Source of the DNA: Siphlonurus alternatus | Taxonomy: Eukaryota > Arthropoda > Insecta > Ephemeroptera > Siphlonuridae | Length of the DNA: 64,000 bases | Assembly (NCBI GenBank): GCA_949825025.1 | Contig: OX463778.1 | Location: forward strand, 13,850,171-13,914,170 | Direction: 5' to 3' | Part shown: piece by piece, positions 59,731-64,000 of the stretch | Layout: every line of letters begins with the position of its first letter | How positions within the stretch are numbered: position 1 is the first letter of the stretch | Program-made: the position numbers and the translations under genes | The notes under the pieces: generated by a model | What the model saw: the letters and a program-made list of their open reading frames with translations, nothing else | What the model was told of the DNA's origin: nothing | Database searches by the model: none

Positions 59731-62700
59731 GCCTTTACTTGGAAAATTTCTGGGCAAGTCACTGTACGTATGCTTGCATCAGTGGTCATTGTTCAATGCT
59801 CTAGAAGTCTAGAAGAATTTGGAGTTAAGTTTTTTTCAATTTCTCGATCCTAGCTCGTTTGGGTAATATTAATTAATTATAGTAAAGACGTCTGATTTTT
59901 ATTTATTATATTGTAATTTTTACTCCATGAATGTTTCCATGTTGAAAACATTTTCTGCATGGCATTTTACAAACTCCATATACTAAGATCTTGTATTCCT
60001 GCATGTTTTGTACTCTCAATTATAGAATTTGAACTTATTAAATTAATTATAATTATTTTACTATATACGCAACTATAGAGCGGTGCATCAAAGACTCAAA
60101 TTCTTGCTCAGTTCTACTTAACATATATAACTGATATAACGTGTACGCACTTCCCCCATAATCGCATACCCAAGCAAAAGAGTTTCAAGTAGCGGATATT
60201 TCCTCGGAGTATCAGATGAGCAAATCTTCCTCTGGTAGTCTCCAGTTCTGAGGCGACAACAAGTGAAATACAGCAATCAGCGTGCAGTGTCCCGGCGTAT
60301 CTCGTCTGCATATCATTCACGCAACATTACCATCGTGTCTATATTTACCGCTCGCTCGCAGCCTTTATTTCCAGCTAAAACGATCACCAAGAGACTCGCT
60401 TCTTGACTATTGTTACCGTTCTCCATACGTACAATAATAATACCTTACAACAACAATAAAATATTTGCATATTATAAGTTTCAAGGAAATCATTATTATA
60501 TTTCATTATTAATTTTAAAGTACAGTTTTCTCAGCAACGCTCGGTGCTGAGGTGATTTGAAATAATGATTTTTATAATTTAGAGTTCATAAAATTTTAAT
60601 GATCGTTCATTTAGTTCAAAAGTTCAATTAATGTCAAAAGTTCTATTATACAAGAAAAATGACGACCATAATTTTGCAAAGTATTATTATATGATATTTA
60701 ATATCAAATGCAATTTTCTCCGTTTCCTCATGCAAATAGCTTTTTTCTTTATATATATTTGATACATTTTCTATATATTATAAATTACAGGGATTTAGGT
60801 CAAGTTGTTGATGTTTTTTTTGCACCATAATTAAGCTATAGTAATTAAAAAAAATCCCTAGCTTTTGTAACGTTGAAAATGTTTTTTGTGTTTTTATTGG
60901 CTTGCTTAATTGCTTATTATCAGATATAATTAAAATAAGTATTTCTTATAAATATATTATATCAAGAAACAAAAAGCCGTTGAAACTATAGAGGCTAAAT
61001 AAAATGATCTCATTTTGCATGACTTTTAAATTTAGAAAAAAGGCAAAACATTTAAGCAACAAAAAAAATATTATTATAATAAAAAATACTGCATAAAAAG
61101 TATGTTATATGCCATTAGTACAATATGTACAATTGTTAATTTTTGCCAGCATTATTAACTGAGCCACCACAGTGATACGCTCAGTTACTTTATTACAAAA
61201 GTAAAATTAAAGGTGCTGACAATTTAAATGTCTAATATACAAAATAATACATTACAAACACATTGGTCGCGTGGACATGCGATTAGATCGATTAGATTGT
61301 TATCACTTGCCAACAGCGGGAAATTTAAATGACCATGAAATTCCATATATTTTTTACATAAAAAAGCAATGATGTACAAATTGCTTCTCGTGTACTTATC
61401 ACTAATATCGTATTATTAGTATTCTCACTATTCTGATACATACAAAACAACCGCAAGAACTTCCTGTCCTATACTCAAATGGGATGCTGATTTATAAAAA
61501 AAAGAGATCATGTATATTTGACTGCAGGGGTTCAAGTTGAATATCAAATTAACCAAATGTAATCCACACTATTTCCGATCCCACGGTGAACTTGCACCGC
61601 TCCAAGACATTATTAAAAAAAAAAAAAAAAAAAATCTAATTTGAATTTTGCGCCATATTTATCATGAATACACTCATTGTAATTTTAATAATCAGCATAA
61701 CCCGAACAAACAACGCAAAACAATGAAAAGAAACAAATTTAATATCTAGGATATCCATATAATTTTTCTTTTAATATTAAAATTAACGTATAAAGCTAAT
61801 AAGTATAACACTTAAATAAAAATCTGAATATCTCATATTATAATACGAAAGTTTTCCTATACTTCTGTTAATACACCTAATTTAAGTTTCTATGATATAT
61901 AAAATTCTCTCTTTAATTCTACTTTTCACCAAATTATTATAATAAAGAAAGTGAAAAAAATATAAAAATTTAGCGTTTTATATGTGAAAAGAATACTTCT
62001 CATATAAACAAAGAAAGTGGCGGAATATACGAGAAGAATTGTCCTCGAAGTATAATTAAAGACGGTGTTCGATCTGCAATAATTGAGGCTACGTGGCTCA
62101 GGTTTCGTGACACGGATCAGCTGATGTAAGACAACACTCGAGATCGATAGCTCGAGTGTCTCATTACGTTGGAGTCACGTGCGCCATGGGAACCAACGGG
62201 CGGCTGTTGCTGCAAGGTCCTCGGGGGTGTTCAAGAAACAGATCTCCTCTCGGTAATGTCACTGCAGGTGGACGTGAGCCATGAATGATAAAACTGTTGA
62301 TAGTTGCATCATGAGCCTGCTATGACCAATGATTATGCCCCTACGATCGATATATGTGGGTTTCTTCGTAAATAAACAATCAAATTACAATCGGTAATCG
62401 GAATTTCCTAATGCCCCCTGCATCTTGTTCTTGATCATGATAAATTTAGATTCACCAACAAAACTTTATATTAATTGGTGAACATTCGAAAGGCACCCTA
62501 TAAATTTGTCCTCAAATAACTATAAAGATTTTAGCAAAGTTCTAATCTAGCTATAATATATATATTCACTATAATTCGCAATATTAAATATTGGTAAAAA
62601 TTCAACTTTTTGTTGCTCTATGCAATAAAGTTTTGTTTTTTGTCATTAATAATTGCTAGAAATGGAGAAAAGCTGCAATAATACAGTACTTATTTAATTC

Positions 62701-64000
62701 TTAGTCCATGACTCCATGAACTCGCCAATACATATTATACAACGGCACTAAACGAATATCAAACATCGAACAACCCACGTATAGAAAATTTTGTAGGTCT
62801 ATGTTATATAAATATTAACCAATTTACCTGTGTTCAGGCCTGCATGTAAGTGGAAGTATTTCCCATGACGGTTTGAAACTTATGGACTGTTTTTCCCACT
62901 ATGGCTCCAATAATATCTTAATTCTGAAGCAACGCTGACAGGTGAAAAAATTGCAACAAATTCAATATAGCATGAGATCGGAAATCACACGCTGAGAAGA
63001 ATTATTTTTTTCCTGCGTTAATAATTAGCATTACAACTGATAAAAAAATATTTACAAGTTATTTCAATGCTGATTAAACACGAAATCAACAAAATGGTTT
63101 TAAAACTTTTTTTTATGTTGACTAACTTAATTGTATTAATTAGTTCGTTTTTTAAATGACACACTTGGATTATTTTAGACAAATGAGACCGCCAAATCCA
63201 AAATGAATGCACTGTCTCATGTACGTTTCCTTTAATTTTAATATTTTTATACATTGAAAGTGATTTGTATTGCAAAAAATGCAAAATGTCATGTTTCAAA
63301 GTTAGTGAGTTTCGCACTAATGATCAATATTAATCTATTGGATTTTATACCAAATTTTAGTAATAAAATTTTCGAGGCTTAAATCTATGTTCTTTATTAA
63401 TGACAATAATTTTAATATTGACTCCTACTATTTTGTTATAAACATTGTTGATGTAATTCTTCATACATTTGAGATACAAATAAAGTATCTGCTGGTAATA
63501 GCTACTCGCATTTTGGATCAATACATTAAAACAAGCGAGTATCCGTTGAGAGAAAATCTCCGAGGCTTCCCCCGGGCCGGCGGCTTGTAACGAGTCAATC
63601 TCACCTCCGCGTGCCTAATCAGCGCTGCGTGATCTGCGCTAAAACCAGCTGGAAGCCGTAAATATCGTGATTCCGGCCACTAAATTAGATAGGAAATAAA
63701 GCGTGAACCATGAATGATACACACGAAACTTTTAGATTTATTGCTGTTATAATCTATATAGAGAAGAGTTTACGTATATTAATTAATGAAAATGATACAA
63801 TTATTGTTCTAGACGTTGATATTTGTATCTATAACATGCTAACATGCATGCAATTCATTTCTACATTATATGGTTTTAGTTTTATATATTTGTAACATAA
63901 TAAGAGGTAATATATAATTATATCCCTCAAAAACTAGTTGATACAATGAAATGACTCGCATGTTTGAGTAAAATAAATAAATAAATAAATAAATAAATAA
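59731..64000. other. AT-rich, no gene seen
   Basis: Short GC patches at 60140-60360, 62060-62290 and 63550-63670. The last contains a 44-bp stretch on the minus strand (63657 to 63614, approximately) between an AG and a GTGAGA that could be a small non-coding exon, but this is not supported further. The window ends in an (AAAT)n run from about 63972. Confidence 0.4.

Noticed and set aside
58913..59789. Frames of 69-104 codons around 58.9-59.8 kb
   Set aside because: Both strands are open at once in GC-richer patches; part lies in the MITE-like element. No recognisable domain.
62060..62290. Candidate signal-peptide exon of the cadherin
   Set aside because: Neither strand gives Met plus a hydrophobic stretch ending at a donor in phase 1.

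Overview
The window is nuclear DNA from an animal. It is AT-rich, its genes are interrupted by many introns, it is full of (AT)n microsatellites, and inverted-repeat transposon remnants lie in introns and between genes. The coding exons stand out as islands of higher GC. The C-type lectin and the short cadherin resemble arthropod proteins, so an arthropod (perhaps a crustacean) is my best guess; this is an inference, not proof.

Layout. 1-340: tail of a probable retroelement ORF. 1879-6384 (-): a complete five-exon COP9 signalosome subunit 6 gene (317 aa). 6464-17309: a single structure of about 10.8 kb with long inverted arms, two head-to-head arrays of a ~147-bp repeat and a near-perfect 9-bp target duplication; it reads as a giant Foldback-type element sitting about 80 bp upstream of the CSN6 start codon. 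17.6-22.0 kb: a LINE 3' end, a SINE-like repeat and several foldback elements. 22070-22738 (-): single-exon GINS subunit SLD5. 23063-32585 (+): a 16-exon PHF20/MBD-R2-like chromatin reader (1140 aa), divergent from SLD5 across a 324-bp shared promoter. 33-36.3 kb: microsatellite, GCATCC minisatellite and a mariner-like element. 36679-39963 (-): a four-exon secreted C-type lectin (284 aa). 40672-51210 (-): the last 17 coding exons of a short single-pass cadherin (713 aa seen; the signal-peptide exon was not found). 51.2-64 kb: long non-coding sequence, probably the first intron and/or upstream region of the cadherin.

The genes do not form one pathway. CSN6 (cullin deneddylation), SLD5 (replication fork) and PHF20-like (MOF/NSL histone acetylation) are nuclear housekeeping genes. 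The lectin and the cadherin act outside the cell or at its surface. All exon chains below were joined by hand from splice signals and reading phase; each of the three complete spliced CDSs adds up to a multiple of three.

The most unusual object is the 10.8-kb foldback structure with its internal higher-order satellite. Next is a set of six TTAA-bounded foldback elements scattered across the first 38 kb.
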